A stretch of DNA of 64,000 nt from Rathayibacter agropyri (GTDB taxonomy: Bacteria; Actinomycetota; Actinomycetes; Actinomycetales; Microbacteriaceae): the NCBI RefSeq assembly GCF_013249015.1, contig NZ_JABRPL010000003.1, positions 244,467 through 308,466 on the forward strand, written 5' to 3'. Shown here piece by piece: positions 1 through 8,208 of this stretch. The translations under genes were made by a program, and so were the position numbers. Below the pieces are notes generated by a model, which made no database searches, was not told the DNA's origin, and saw only the letters and a list, made by a program, of their open reading frames with translations. Every line of letters starts with the position of its first letter. Positions within the stretch are counted from its first letter, which is position 1.

Positions 1-960
1 GGGCTGGTCCGGCCCAGCCGCGGGCGTTGCCGTACTGGAAGCGTTGCCGAAGCGGGTGTCGTCGATGCCGTACTCGAAGGAGGTGGGCGCGAGGAGAGTG
101 TCGAGGCCGGCTTGCGCCTGGGCGGCGATGTCGGCATCGGCGTAGGGCAGGGCGAACACCTCATTGGGTGCGGCCTCGAGCCGTCGCAGCCAGGTCACCG
201 CCGAGTCCGGGGCCGATTCGCCGAGAAGACGGATGGACGCGAGGATGCGCGGGTCCACTCCGATCGTCACGGCGCGGCCGAACACCGCGTCGAGCTGCCG
301 GGAGAGCGTGCCCGTGGGCTGCGTGTAATCGCGCAGGGTGTCGGCCGAGAGCAGTCCGGAATCCGTGTCGGGGACGGTGAGCGGCACGAGGATGTTGACG
401 CCCGTTTCCTGCGCAGAGGCGGTGCTGTCGGTCAGCTCCACCGCGGTACGGGCGGTCGAGACCACACCGTCGGGGTCCGTAATCGTGACGAGGACCGCAT
501 GGGTGCCGAGCGCGGTGCGGTCGTTCGAGAAAGGGATCTGCTCGACCGGCACAGTGACGACTGCCTCGGCGGTGCTGGAGGGCAGAAGGCGCAGCTCGGC
601 GCCCGCCTGGACCGGATCGGTGTCGTTGTCGGCCTCGGCGTCGAGCCAGTCGTGCAGTTCAACGCGCGAGTCGAGGGTGGCGTACGAGAGCGCAACGCTC
701 ACGGTGGCGGCATCGACCGACTGAGTGGTGCCGTTGCGCACGGCGACCGAAAGCTGGAGGTCCTGGTTCAACGGAAGGACGCCGTCGTTCGCAGCACCGA
801 CCGTGGCGGTGACGGTCCCGGAGGGGAAGACCGCGGCTTTGAATCCGGGGGCCTGCTCAGCGACGGCGGGCGTGCCAAGGAGCACTGCCGAGAGCACAGC
901 CGCTCCGGCGAGGCGGATGAGCCGGCGGAGACGGGGAGGGGTGAGGTCGCGCCGATGCAT
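1..960 (-). CDS. DUF6049-type secreted protein, 5' part (C-terminus beyond window)
   Basis: An open frame reads leftwards from an ATG at 960 for 320 codons and leaves the window without a stop, so the 3' end is missing. It opens with arginines (MHRRDLTPPRLRRL), a hydrophobic segment and an Ala-rich cleavage region near residue 34, a Sec-type signal peptide. The rest is Ala/Thr/Asp-rich, apparently extracellular, with no catalytic motif that I recognise. Divergent placement next to pcnA is the usual position of the DUF6049 gene in Actinobacteria, which often precedes a MurJ-type flippase; that neighbour would lie off the left edge. The family assignment rests mainly on context. Function unknown; a cell-envelope role is inferred. 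Confidence 0.75.
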   Translation of the reverse strand, partial: MHRRDLTPPRLRRLIRLAGAAVLSAVLLGTPAVAEQAPGFKAAVFPSGTVTATVGAANDGVLPLNQDLQLSVAVRNGTTQSVDAATVSVALSYATLDSRVELHDWLDAEADNDTDPVQAGAELRLLPSSTAEAVVTVPVEQIPFSNDRTALGTHAVLVTITDPDGVVSTARTAVELTDSTASAQETGVNILVPLTVPDTDSGLLSADTLRDYTQPTGTLSRQLDAVFGRAVTIGVDPRILASIRLLGESAPDSAVTWLRRLEAAPNEVFALPYADADIAAQAQAGLDTLLAPTSFEYGIDDTRFGNASSTATPAAGPDQP

Positions 961-1106
961 CGGACTCACTCGGCCTCCATGCGGGTGATTCTACGTGCAG
1001 GCCCCGTCGGGGCTGCCGGTGGGTCACCTGGGCGCGGCGATCTTGCTGTAACCTGCTGACACGGTTACCGTCTCGCCGGCCGCACTGCCCCAGTAGGATC
1101 GGGCGA

Positions 1107-2531
1107 ATGCACAGCGTCCAGACCGCTCTCGAGACACTCCGCTCCCTCGCGTGGACACCGGCGGTCGCGCGGCTGGCCGAGGCGTTCGCCACCCACGGAC
1201 ACGAACTCGCGCTCGTGGGCGGACCGGTGCGCGACGCGTTCCTCGGGCACGACGTCCACGACCTCGACTTCACCACGTCGGCGCACCCCGACGACATCGT
1301 GCGCATCGTCGCTCCGATTGCCGAGGCGCACTGGGACATTGGGCGTGCCTTCGGCACCATCGGCGCGCGGGTGGCCGGCGAGACGGTCGAGATCACCACC
1401 TACCGCAGCGACAGCTACGACGGGGTGAGTCGTAAGCCCGAGGTCGAGTTTGGCAACTCCCTTGAGGGCGATCTGGTGCGCCGCGATTTCACCGTCAACG
1501 CGATGGCGCTGCGGATCCCCGAGGTCGTGCTGGTCGATCCGTCGGGCGGAGTGGAGGACCTGCTCGCGGGGCGGCTGCGCACCCCCTCCGCGGCCGACGT
1601 GTCCTTTGGTGATGATCCGCTTCGGATGCTGCGCGCGGCCCGCTTCACGTCGCAGCTCGGCTTTCGCACCACGGACGAGGTGGACTGGGCGATGGCCGAG
1701 TTCGCGGGGCGGATCCGCGACGTGTCGGCCGAGCGGGTGCAGGAGGAGCTGCGCAAGCTGCTGGCGACAGCCTCGCCGCGCGCCGGACTGGAACTGCTCG
1801 TGGACACCGGATTGGCCGGTTACTTCCTCCCGGAGCTGCCCGCCCTCCGTCTGGAGCAGGACGAGCACCACCACCACAAGGACGTCTACACGCACAGCCT
1901 CACGGTGCTCGAGCAGGCGATCGCGCTGGAGGAGGCGCGGCACCCGGGCGCTGAGCCGGACGTGGTGCTGCGGCTCGCGGCCCTGCTTCACGACAGTGGA
2001 AAGCCGGCGACACGGCGTATGGAGCCCGGCGGTGCGGTGAGCTTCCACCATCACGATCTCGTCGGGTCCAAGCTCGCACTTAAGCGGATGCGCGCGCTGA
2101 AATTCGACAAGCAGTCCACGACGGAGGTCGCGCGCCTGATCGAGCTGCACCTGCGGTTCTTCGGCTACACGGACGGGGCGTGGAGCGACTCCGCGGTGCG
2201 CCGCTATGTGACCGATGCCGGGCCCCTGCTGGAGCGCCTGCACATCCTGACGCGCGCCGACGTGACGACGCGCAACCGGCGCAAGGCGGAGCGGCTCGCG
2301 CACGCCTACGACGATCTCGAGGCGCGCATTGCCGAGCTGGCCGAGAAGGAGGAGCTTGCGTCGAAGCGGCCCGACCTCGACGGCACGCAGATCATGTCGA
2401 TCCTCGGCGTTGCGCCCGGCCCCGAGGTGGGAGCGGCCTACCGGTTCCTGTTGGAGTTGCGACTGGAGGAGGGTCCACTCGGCGAGGAGGCCGCGACGCA
2501 GCGTCTGCGCGAGTGGTGGGCGTCGCGCTGA
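1107..2531 (+). CDS. pcnA: CCA tRNA nucleotidyltransferase
   Basis: Class II CCA-adding enzyme of 474 aa that builds or repairs the 3' CCA end of tRNAs in the cytosol. The nucleotidyltransferase head is visible: GGPVRD at residues 38-43 and the metal-binding DLD at 52-54, followed by the [10 protein letters not shown] segment near residue 130. An HD phosphohydrolase-type domain lies in the C-terminal half (HDSGKP near residues 295-300), the common bacterial two-domain arrangement. ATG 1107 follows a weak AGGA and places the head at the expected distance from the N-terminus. Divergent from the DUF6049 gene; followed by a minisatellite that begins 17 bp after its stop codon. Confidence 0.95.
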   Translation: MHSVQTALETLRSLAWTPAVARLAEAFATHGHELALVGGPVRDAFLGHDVHDLDFTTSAHPDDIVRIVAPIAEAHWDIGRAFGTIGARVAGETVEITTYRSDSYDGVSRKPEVEFGNSLEGDLVRRDFTVNAMALRIPEVVLVDPSGGVEDLLAGRLRTPSAADVSFGDDPLRMLRAARFTSQLGFRTTDEVDWAMAEFAGRIRDVSAERVQEELRKLLATASPRAGLELLVDTGLAGYFLPELPALRLEQDEHHHHKDVYTHSLTVLEQAIALEEARHPGAEPDVVLRLAALLHDSGKPATRRMEPGGAVSFHHHDLVGSKLALKRMRALKFDKQSTTEVARLIELHLRFFGYTDGAWSDSAVRRYVTDAGPLLERLHILTRADVTTRNRRKAERLAHAYDDLEARIAELAEKEELASKRPDLDGTQIMSILGVAPGPEVGAAYRFLLELRLEEGPLGEEAATQRLREWWASR

Positions 2532-2548
2532 GCGGTGGAGCGACTGAG

Positions 2549-2692
2549 CCGCTGACTGACAGTGCTGCTGAGTGACAGTGCTGCTGAGTGACAGTGCCGC
2601 TGAGTGACAGTGCTGCTGAGTGACAGTGCTGCTGAGTGACAGTGCCGCTGGGTGACAGTGCCGCTGAGTGACAGTGCCGCTGAGTGACAGTG
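2549..2692 (+). repeat. 9 x 16-bp minisatellite
   Basis: Nine exact-length copies of the unit CYGCTGAGTGACAGTG, varying mainly by a C/T at position 2, run for 144 bp between pcnA and rpsF. The 16 bases around the pcnA stop codon (2525-2540, GCGCTGAGCGGTGGAG) match a unit at 10 of 16 positions, suggesting the array may have grown from the gene end. Every unit contains TGA. No long open frame spans it and no unique spacers separate the copies, so it is not a CRISPR. Confidence 0.95.
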
Positions 2693-2742
2693 CCGCGCAT
2701 CCGTCCGGCGCGTCGGGGCGGTCCTGTTGTAGTCTGTGGAGG

Positions 2743-2845
2743 TTGTCCACGAACAGACGCAGTCGCGTCCGCGGGAGTGGGCAGATGCTACATACCCTCC
2801 TGTCACGGAAATACCGTGGCCGTTTAGTCCGAAGGAGGTGGGTTA
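2743..2845 (+). promoter_or_regulatory. rpsF leader with hairpin and DnaA-like 9-mer
   Basis: Upstream of rpsF lie TTGTCCACG (2743-2751, one base from the TTGTCCACA DnaA-box form), a possible -10 TACATA (2789-2794), a hairpin with stem CACGG/CCGTG and loop AAATA (2804-2818), and an excellent Shine-Dalgarno AAGGAGG (2832-2838). The S6:S18 complex regulates its own mRNA through a leader structure in other bacteria. The hairpin is visible here; that role is inference. Confidence 0.4.
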
Positions 2846-3223
2846 GTGACGCATCAGTACGAAATCATGGTCATCCTGGACCCCGAGATCGATGAGCGCA
2901 CCGTCGCTCCGAGTCTCGACAAGTTCCTCAACGTCATCCGTACCGATGGTGGATCCATCGACAAGGTCGACGTCTGGGGCCGCCGCCGTCTGGCGTACGA
3001 GATCAACAAGAAGTCCGAGGGCATCTACGCCGTCGTCGACTTCACGTCGACCTCCGACGCCGCGAACGAGCTCGACCGTCAGCTGAAGCTGTCCGAGGCC
3101 GTCATGCGCACCAAGGTGCTGCGGGCCGAAGAGGGCATCGCCCAGGTCGAAGCCGCCGCGAAGCTCGCTGCCGAGAAGGCCGCCCGCAAGGCTGCCAAGG
3201 CTCCGGCCGCTCCCAAGGCGTAG
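2846..3223 (+). CDS. rpsF: 30S ribosomal protein bS6
   Basis: Ribosomal protein bS6, 125 aa, a component of the 30S platform that binds bS18. The sequence begins [16 protein letters not shown] and contains the family-typical [18 protein letters not shown] stretch. The C-terminal 25 residues are an Ala/Lys-rich extension, common in actinobacterial S6. The GTG start is fixed by the strong Shine-Dalgarno ending six bases upstream. It leads a four-gene unit rpsF-ssb-rpsR-rplI; ssb starts five bases after its stop, so the two are probably co-translated. Confidence 0.97.
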   Translation: MTHQYEIMVILDPEIDERTVAPSLDKFLNVIRTDGGSIDKVDVWGRRRLAYEINKKSEGIYAVVDFTSTSDAANELDRQLKLSEAVMRTKVLRAEEGIAQVEAAAKLAAEKAARKAAKAPAAPKA

Positions 3224-3228
3224 CGCTC

Positions 3229-3816
3229 ATGGCCGGCGAGACGATCATCACCGTGGTGGGCAACCTCACGGCCGACCCCGAACTGCGCTACACGCAGGGC
3301 GGGCTTGCGGTCGCGAACTTCACCATCGCCTCCACGCCACGCACCTTCGACCGCCAGGCGAACGACTGGAAGGACGGCGAAGCGCTGTTCCTCCGCGCCT
3401 CCGTCTGGCGCGAGTTCGCCGAGAACGTCGCGGGAACGCTGACCAAGGGCAGCCGTGTCATCGCGACTGGCCGCCTGAAGCAGCGTTCGTACGAGACGAA
3501 GGAAGGCGAGAAGCGCACCAGCATCGAGCTCGAGATCGACGAGATCGGGCCCTCGCTGCGCTACGCGACCGCGCAGGTCACGCGCACCTCCGGCGGAGGC
3601 GGGCGCGGCCAGGCCGGTGGCGGCCAGGGCAACGGCGGGCAGGTCGGCGGCGGCCAGGGCAACCAGGGCGGCTTCGGCGGCGGCAACCAGGGCGGCTCCG
3701 GCGCTGTCGGCGGCAACCGCGGTGGCCAGGCTGAGCAGCCGTGGGCGCCCAGCGCTCCTGCCGGTGGCGACGTGTGGAGCACGCCGGGCAGCTACAACGA
3801 CGAGACGCCGTTCTGA
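3229..3816 (+). CDS. ssb: Single-stranded DNA-binding protein
   Basis: SSB of 195 aa that coats single-stranded DNA in replication, recombination and repair. The OB fold occupies about residues 1-115 ([21 protein letters not shown] at the start, [21 protein letters not shown] in the middle). A Gly/Gln-rich low-complexity linker follows (about residues 123-172), ending in an acidic tail with the tip DETPF that recruits partner proteins. Its place between rpsF and rpsR is the classic bacterial order. No duplication or truncation is seen. Confidence 0.97.
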   Translation: MAGETIITVVGNLTADPELRYTQGGLAVANFTIASTPRTFDRQANDWKDGEALFLRASVWREFAENVAGTLTKGSRVIATGRLKQRSYETKEGEKRTSIELEIDEIGPSLRYATAQVTRTSGGGGRGQAGGGQGNGGQVGGGQGNQGGFGGGNQGGSGAVGGNRGGQAEQPWAPSAPAGGDVWSTPGSYNDETPF

Positions 3817-3914
3817 GCCTCGGCTCGAACGCTCTCCTCACCTGAATCCCGCCCCACCCGCACCGCGATCGCTCGCGACGGGACAGGGGCGAACCAGAAT
3901 CTAAGGAAACCACT

Positions 3915-4175
3915 ATGGCTGGAAAGAGCAGCGGCGACCGCCGCAAGCCGATCCGCGGCAAGGGCGCGAAGAACGCGGCCCCCGCGAAGTCGGTCCGCGT
4001 GGGTGTCATCGACTACAAGGACGTCGCGACCCTCCGCAAATTCATCTCGGAGCGTGGGAAGATCCGCGCCCGTCGTATCACCGGTGTCTCCGTGCAGGAG
4101 CAGCGCCTCATCGCCCGTGCCGTCAAGAACGCCCGCGAGATGGCGCTCCTGCCCTACGCCGGCAGCGGAAGGTAG
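3915..4175 (+). CDS. rpsR: 30S ribosomal protein bS18
   Basis: Ribosomal protein bS18, 86 aa, partner of bS6 in the 30S platform. The core reads [20 protein letters not shown] followed by [14 protein letters not shown], both family hallmarks, with the basic Lys/Arg-rich N-terminus. It has no CxxC pair, so this is the zinc-independent form. The Shine-Dalgarno-like AAGGAAA precedes ATG 3915. Lies between ssb and rplI; the 98-bp gap from ssb shows no clear terminator. Confidence 0.97.
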   Translation: MAGKSSGDRRKPIRGKGAKNAAPAKSVRVGVIDYKDVATLRKFISERGKIRARRITGVSVQEQRLIARAVKNAREMALLPYAGSGR

Positions 4176-4183
4176 GTAACGGT

Positions 4184-4636
4184 ATGTCCAAGGTCATCCT
4201 GACCCACGAGGTCGACGGGCTCGGCTCCGCCGGCGATGTCGTCGATGTGAAGAACGGGTTCGCCCGCAACTACCTCATCCCGCAGGGCTTCGGCGTCGCC
4301 TGGACCCGCGGTGGCGAGAAGCAGGTCGAGCAGATCAAGTCGGCGCGAGCCGCTCGTGAGCACAAGACCATCGAGGAGGCGCAGCACACCAAGCAGGTCC
4401 TCGAGGCCAACCGGGTGAAGCTGACGGTCAAGGCCGGCAAGGACGGCCGCCTCTTCGGTTCGGTGAAGAGCTCTGACGTCGCGAACGCGGTGGCAGCGGC
4501 CGGATTCGGCGAGCTCGACAAGCGCAAGATCGTGATCGCCAACGCGATCAAGAACGTCGGCGAGCACGAGGCCGTGGTGCGTCTGCGCGACGACATCCAG
4601 GCCACTGTGAAGCTGCAGGTGGTCGCGGCTAAGTAG
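4184..4636 (+). CDS. rplI: 50S ribosomal protein bL9
   Basis: Ribosomal protein bL9, 150 aa, an elongated 50S protein near the L1 stalk base. The N-terminal signature [17 protein letters not shown] and [15 protein letters not shown] is intact, followed by the long helix (residues about 45-75) and the C-terminal domain beginning [16 protein letters not shown]. It starts eight bases after rpsR ends. A strong intrinsic terminator begins 17 bases after its stop, so it closes the ribosomal unit and separates it from dnaB. Confidence 0.97.
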   Translation: MSKVILTHEVDGLGSAGDVVDVKNGFARNYLIPQGFGVAWTRGGEKQVEQIKSARAAREHKTIEEAQHTKQVLEANRVKLTVKAGKDGRLFGSVKSSDVANAVAAAGFGELDKRKIVIANAIKNVGEHEAVVRLRDDIQATVKLQVVAAK

Positions 4637-4652
4637 GGCCGCGAGAACGCCG

Positions 4653-4700
4653 CAGAGGGCGGTGCGACGGGACTTCTCAGTCCCGACGCACCGCCCTCTG
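4653..4700 (+). terminator. Intrinsic terminator after rplI
   Basis: Twenty-base arms (left CAGAGGGCGGTGCGACGGGA, 4653-4672; right 4681-4700) pair with one mismatch around the loop CTTCTCAG. A short T-rich stretch (TCGTTGCCGTTG) follows rather than a run of T, as is common in GC-rich Actinobacteria. Confidence 0.85.
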
Positions 4701-4709
4701 TCGTTGCCG

Positions 4710-4921
4710 TTGTCCACAGCGCTATCCACATACACCCTCCGGCGGCGGCAACCTTCAACGTGGGCTGAAGGCTGTTTTCCACGCACAGCTGTAGGATGGG
4801 AGAAATCCCTGGTCAGGACGTAGAAAAAACTTCGTAGGGGCGTCTAATCCCACAGGGTTCTCCACATGTTGCACACAGTGGGCGCGGCGTTTCTCCGCAG
4901 TTGTCCACAGCTCTTTCCACA
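4710..4921. promoter_or_regulatory. Cluster of DnaA-box-like 9-mers upstream of dnaB
   Basis: Within 212 bp are two TTGTCCACA (4710-4718, 4901-4909), CTATCCACA (4722-4730), TTCTCCACA (4858-4866), CTTTCCACA (4913-4921) and TTTTCCACG (4775-4783), all on the + strand. TTGTCCACA is a form preferred by DnaA in GC-rich Actinobacteria. The 458-bp gap between rplI and dnaB is otherwise non-coding. There is no dnaA or dnaN here, so this is not oriC; DnaA titration or control of dnaB is the inference. Confidence 0.5.
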
Positions 4922-5094
4922 GGGCGGTTTGCATGGTGTGGCGGGTGGTCCGTAGGGTGGCGCAGCGCCCCGCGAGGGGAGCGGACGGGCGATTCTGCGC
5001 CGCTGTCGGAGGTCGCTGGTAGACCAGGACTCGACACCGGCTTGATCGGACGCTCATCCGTTCCGCGAGGCACCCGACAGGAGGAGGCGAAGGC

Positions 5095-6477
5095 ATGACG
5101 ATCGCGCACCTGGCGGTTCCCGGCTCGGACGGGCGGGACAGTCGCGGCGAGTCCCGCGGCAACGAGCGGACGCCTCCGCACGACCTTCTCGCCGAGCAGT
5201 CCGCGCTCGGCGGCATGCTGCTCTCGAAAGACGCCGTCGCCGACGTCGTCGAGAGTGTCAAGGGCACCGACTTCTACATCCCCAAGCACGAGATCGTGTT
5301 CGACGCGATCCTCGCGCTCTACTCGCACGGCGAGCCGACCGACGTCATCGCGGTCACCGACGAACTCACCAAGCAGGGCGAATTGCAGCGCGCCGGCGGG
5401 GCCGACTACCTGCACACCCTCACCTCGATGGTGCCGACCGCCGCGAACGCGGGCTACTACGCGTCCATCGTCGCTGAGCGCGCGCTGCTTCGTCGCCTGG
5501 TGGAGGCCGGTACCCGCATCGCCCAGATGGGCTATCAGGGCGAGGGCGAGGTGCTCGACCTGGTCAACTCGGCGCAGGCCGAGATCTACAACGTCACGGG
5601 GTCCGAGACAGCGGAGGACTACGTCCCACTGACCGACGCGGTCACCGTCGCGATTGACGAGATTGAGGCGGCCGCGCACAAGGACGGTGCCTTCACCGGC
5701 GTTCCCACCGGATTCGCCGATCTCGACGACCTGACGAACGGCTTCCACGCGGGGCAGATGATCATCGTCGCCGCCCGTCCCGCGCTGGGTAAGTCGACCC
5801 TCGCGCTCGACTTCGCGCGCGCCGCCGCCATCAAGCACAACATGCCGACAATCTTCTTCTCGCTCGAGATGGGGCGCAGCGAGATCGCGATGCGCCTGCT
5901 CTCGGCCGAGGCCTCGGTGCCGCTGCAACACATGCGCAAGGGCACGGTCGACCAGCGCGACTGGACGACCATCGCCTCTACTCGCGGCCGGATCAATGAC
6001 GCTCCGCTTTACATCGACGACTCGCCCAACATGACGCTCGTCGAGATCCGTGCCAAGTGCCGTCGGCTCAAGCAGCGCGTCGGTCTCAAGATGGTCGTCA
6101 TTGACTACCTCCAGCTGATGACCTCGGGCAAGAAGGTCGAGAGCCGTCAGCAGGAAGTCTCGGAGTTCTCGCGCGCGCTCAAGCTGCTCGCGAAGGAGTT
6201 GCAGGTGCCGGTCATCGCGCTCTCACAGTTGAACCGTGGGCCGGAGCAGCGGGCCGACAAGCTGCCCGCGATCTCGGACCTGCGCGAGTCGGGCTCGATC
6301 GAGCAGGACGCCGACATGGTGATCCTCCTGCACCGCGAGAGCGCCTACGAGAAGGACAACCCCCGCGCAGGCGAGGCCGACCTCATCGTCGCCAAGCACC
6401 GCAACGGCCCGACGCGCACGGTGACGGTGGGCTTCCACGGGCACTTCTCGCGGTTCGCGGACATCCCGGCGGTGTGA
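5095..6477 (+). CDS. dnaB: Replicative DNA helicase DnaB
   Basis: Hexameric 5'-3' replicative helicase, 460 aa. The N-terminal primase-interacting domain spans about residues 25-130 (PPHDLLAEQSALGGMLLS). The RecA-like ATPase follows, with Walker A PALGKST (Lys233) and Walker B MVVIDYLQLM. The R-finger region and SQLNRG motif are present. Length is normal and no intein interrupts the ATPase motifs, a point worth checking because actinobacterial dnaB genes often carry inteins. AGGAGGCGAAGGC precedes ATG 5095. It is preceded by the DnaA-box-like cluster. Confidence 0.97.
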   Translation: MTIAHLAVPGSDGRDSRGESRGNERTPPHDLLAEQSALGGMLLSKDAVADVVESVKGTDFYIPKHEIVFDAILALYSHGEPTDVIAVTDELTKQGELQRAGGADYLHTLTSMVPTAANAGYYASIVAERALLRRLVEAGTRIAQMGYQGEGEVLDLVNSAQAEIYNVTGSETAEDYVPLTDAVTVAIDEIEAAAHKDGAFTGVPTGFADLDDLTNGFHAGQMIIVAARPALGKSTLALDFARAAAIKHNMPTIFFSLEMGRSEIAMRLLSAEASVPLQHMRKGTVDQRDWTTIASTRGRINDAPLYIDDSPNMTLVEIRAKCRRLKQRVGLKMVVIDYLQLMTSGKKVESRQQEVSEFSRALKLLAKELQVPVIALSQLNRGPEQRADKLPAISDLRESGSIEQDADMVILLHRESAYEKDNPRAGEADLIVAKHRNGPTRTVTVGFHGHFSRFADIPAV

Positions 6478-6501
6478 CGCTCCCACGATCAGGGGGCCGA
6501 G

Positions 6502-6526
6502 TTGGAGCGTTGCGCCGACGCTCCAA
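6502..6526. terminator. Inverted repeat between dnaB and fic-1
   Basis: Perfect 8-bp arms TTGGAGCG (6502-6509) and CGCTCCAA (6519-6526) around a 9-base loop. It could terminate dnaB, although no T run follows, or be an operator for the downstream Fic gene; TTCCAAC nearby (6551-6557) is a related half-site. Confidence 0.4.
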
Positions 6527-6588
6527 GTGCACTAGGTCGAACGCCCTCAATTCCAACTTCAACCCCCGATCTGTTGTAGCGTCGACGC

Positions 6589-7788
6589 ATGGACCAGGAT
6601 CGTTTCGCCGACTCGCCGTTCGGGAGCCCGACTCGGGAACCGGGGAACAAGTGGGCGTTCACTTACTACCTGCCGAAACCCATACCCCGTGCCCTCGATC
6701 TCTCCGCGGAGGTGGTGTCAGCCCTGTCGGAGGCTGACGCGGCGCTGGGCCACCTACAGGGCCTCGGGATGCTCATCACCGATCCGGGGCAGCTCATCGG
6801 GCCCTACCTGCGGAGGGAGGCTCTGGCAAGTTCCCGCATCGAGGGGACCCAGGCGTCCCTCTCCGACGTTTTCCAGTCCGAAATCGATGAGGACTCACGG
6901 AACGACGATACGGCCGAAGTTCACCGCTACCTTGACGCGACGAACCAGGCGTACGAGCTGGCGAAGACCCTTCCCATCACCCAGCGGCTGATACTCGCAG
7001 TGCACGCGACGCTCCTCACGGGAGTGCGGGGTGAGGAGAAGAACCCGGGTGAGCTCCGGACTTCGCCGGTCTGGGTCGGGCACGCCCGCGCGACGCCTGA
7101 GACTGCCGCCTTCGTTCCTCCATTGCCTGTTCACCTGGGTGATCTGCTTACCGACTGGGAGCGTTTCGTGAATGACGACGGTCGGCGCCTTCCCGCCTTG
7201 ATCCAGGCGGGCCTCATGCACTACCAATTCGAGACAATTCACCCCTTCCTCGACGGGAACGGGCGGATTGGGCGTCTGCTCATTAACCTGCTTCTCATGG
7301 AGCGGAGGAGACTTCCTCTGCCGCTCCTGTACCTCTCCCACTTCTTCGAGACGCACCGCGAGGAGTACTACGAGCGCTTGCAGGCAGTTCGAGAGACCGG
7401 CGATATGGATGGATGGCTGACGTTCTTTCTCCGGGCGGTCCGCGCACAGTCGGACGATGCGGTTACGCGTTCCGGGAAGCTCATCCGGATCCGTGAGCGC
7501 TATTACGAGGAGGCGATCAAAGAAAGGTCGAGCCTGCCTCGACTCGTCGAGATCATTGTTCGGAATCCGTTCGTTACCGTCCGGCATGTTCAGACCCGCC
7601 TCGACATCACGAACCAGGGCGCGAGAAATCTCATCCGCAATGCTGAAGCCCGCGGATGGCTCCGGTCCTTAGGCACGCACGGTCGTGGGGGCAAGGAGCA
7701 CTGGTACTCGCCGGACATTTTCCAGGTGATGGAGTTACCGATGGCGTACGACGACTCTGACGTTCCTTCCCCGATCGGTCGCTTGTGA
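6589..7788 (+). CDS. Fic family protein (adenylyltransferase), class II
   Basis: Fic-domain enzyme of 399 aa, expected to move AMP from ATP onto a hydroxyl side chain of a target protein. The active-site loop HPFLDGNGRIGR is complete (residues about 218-229). The N-terminal Fic_N region carries a class II inhibitory helix (SSRIEGT, residues about 82-88) that normally keeps such enzymes off until relieved. A winged-helix region follows near residues 320-380. A -10-like TAGCGT (6577-6582) six bases before ATG suggests a leaderless transcript. The downstream S4 gene overlaps its stop. Target unknown. Confidence 0.9.
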   Translation: MDQDRFADSPFGSPTREPGNKWAFTYYLPKPIPRALDLSAEVVSALSEADAALGHLQGLGMLITDPGQLIGPYLRREALASSRIEGTQASLSDVFQSEIDEDSRNDDTAEVHRYLDATNQAYELAKTLPITQRLILAVHATLLTGVRGEEKNPGELRTSPVWVGHARATPETAAFVPPLPVHLGDLLTDWERFVNDDGRRLPALIQAGLMHYQFETIHPFLDGNGRIGRLLINLLLMERRRLPLPLLYLSHFFETHREEYYERLQAVRETGDMDGWLTFFLRAVRAQSDDAVTRSGKLIRIRERYYEEAIKERSSLPRLVEIIVRNPFVTVRHVQTRLDITNQGARNLIRNAEARGWLRSLGTHGRGGKEHWYSPDIFQVMELPMAYDDSDVPSPIGRL

Positions 7789-8018
7789 TGACCGCCGCGG
7801 CCGTCCCCGAGCCTGTCGACGTCCCGCTCGGTGGCGGGTCGATCCGCCTGGGCCAGTTTCTGAAGTTCGCGGGCATTCTCTCGGGAGGAGAGGCGAAAGA
7901 GTCCGTCGCCGAGGGACGTGTGACGGTGAACGGCGAGGTCGACCTCCGCCGCGGGCGCCAGCTGGTGGTCGGCGACGTCGTCGGGTTCGACGGGAATCGG
8001 TTCCGCGTCGGCGCGTGA
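7788..8018 (+). CDS. Small S4-domain RNA-binding protein
   Basis: A 76-aa protein made almost entirely of one S4 RNA-binding fold: IRLGQFLKFAGILSGGEAK, then VAEGRVTVNGEVDLRRGRQL and VGDVVGFDG. Such YaaA/RlbA-like proteins bind structured RNA, often on the ribosome. ATG 7788 shares a base with the Fic stop (TGATG), so it is translationally coupled to it; a GTG three bases earlier is an alternative start. Pairing with an AMP-transferase is unusual and may be chance or may hint at a translation-linked target. Confidence 0.85.
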   Translation: MTAAAVPEPVDVPLGGGSIRLGQFLKFAGILSGGEAKESVAEGRVTVNGEVDLRRGRQLVVGDVVGFDGNRFRVGA

Positions 8019-8143
8019 GGCCGTGCGTCAGGTGAGGTCGTGCGTCAAGGGCTCGTCCGGCTTGTCGATCCCGGTCGCTGATAGCAGATCGGGCGCAGCC
8101 GGCGGTAGCAATCGACGTGTCGGCGCAGCGAACACATTCCCGT

Positions 8144-8208
8144 AACATGTCAAAAATCTTGCTGAATTTTGACATGTTCGCCTCATGTGTCTCTACTGTT
8201 GACACATG
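8144..8208 (+). promoter_or_regulatory. Leaderless fic-2 promoter with two palindromic operators
   Basis: -35 TTGACA (8169-8174), 17-base spacer and -10 TCTACT (8192-8197) place the start of transcription on or next to ATG 8206; there is no Shine-Dalgarno. Palindrome 1, AACATGTCAAAA/TTTTGACATGTT (8144-8155, 8167-8178), covers the -35. Palindrome 2, CATGTGTC/GACACATG (8184-8191, 8201-8208), brackets the -10 and includes the start codon. Half-sites share TTGACA. Autoregulation by the winged-helix tail of the Fic protein is inferred. Confidence 0.6.

Noticed and set aside
2549-2692. CRISPR array in the 16-bp repeats behind pcnA
   Set aside because: Units are contiguous with no unique spacers and no cas genes are nearby.
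4700-5094. Replication origin upstream of dnaB
   Set aside because: DnaA-like boxes are present, but dnaA, dnaN and an AT-rich unwinding region are absent; titration or gene control is the more modest reading.
5095-6477. Intein in dnaB
   Set aside because: Walker A and B and all helicase motifs are continuous and the length is normal.
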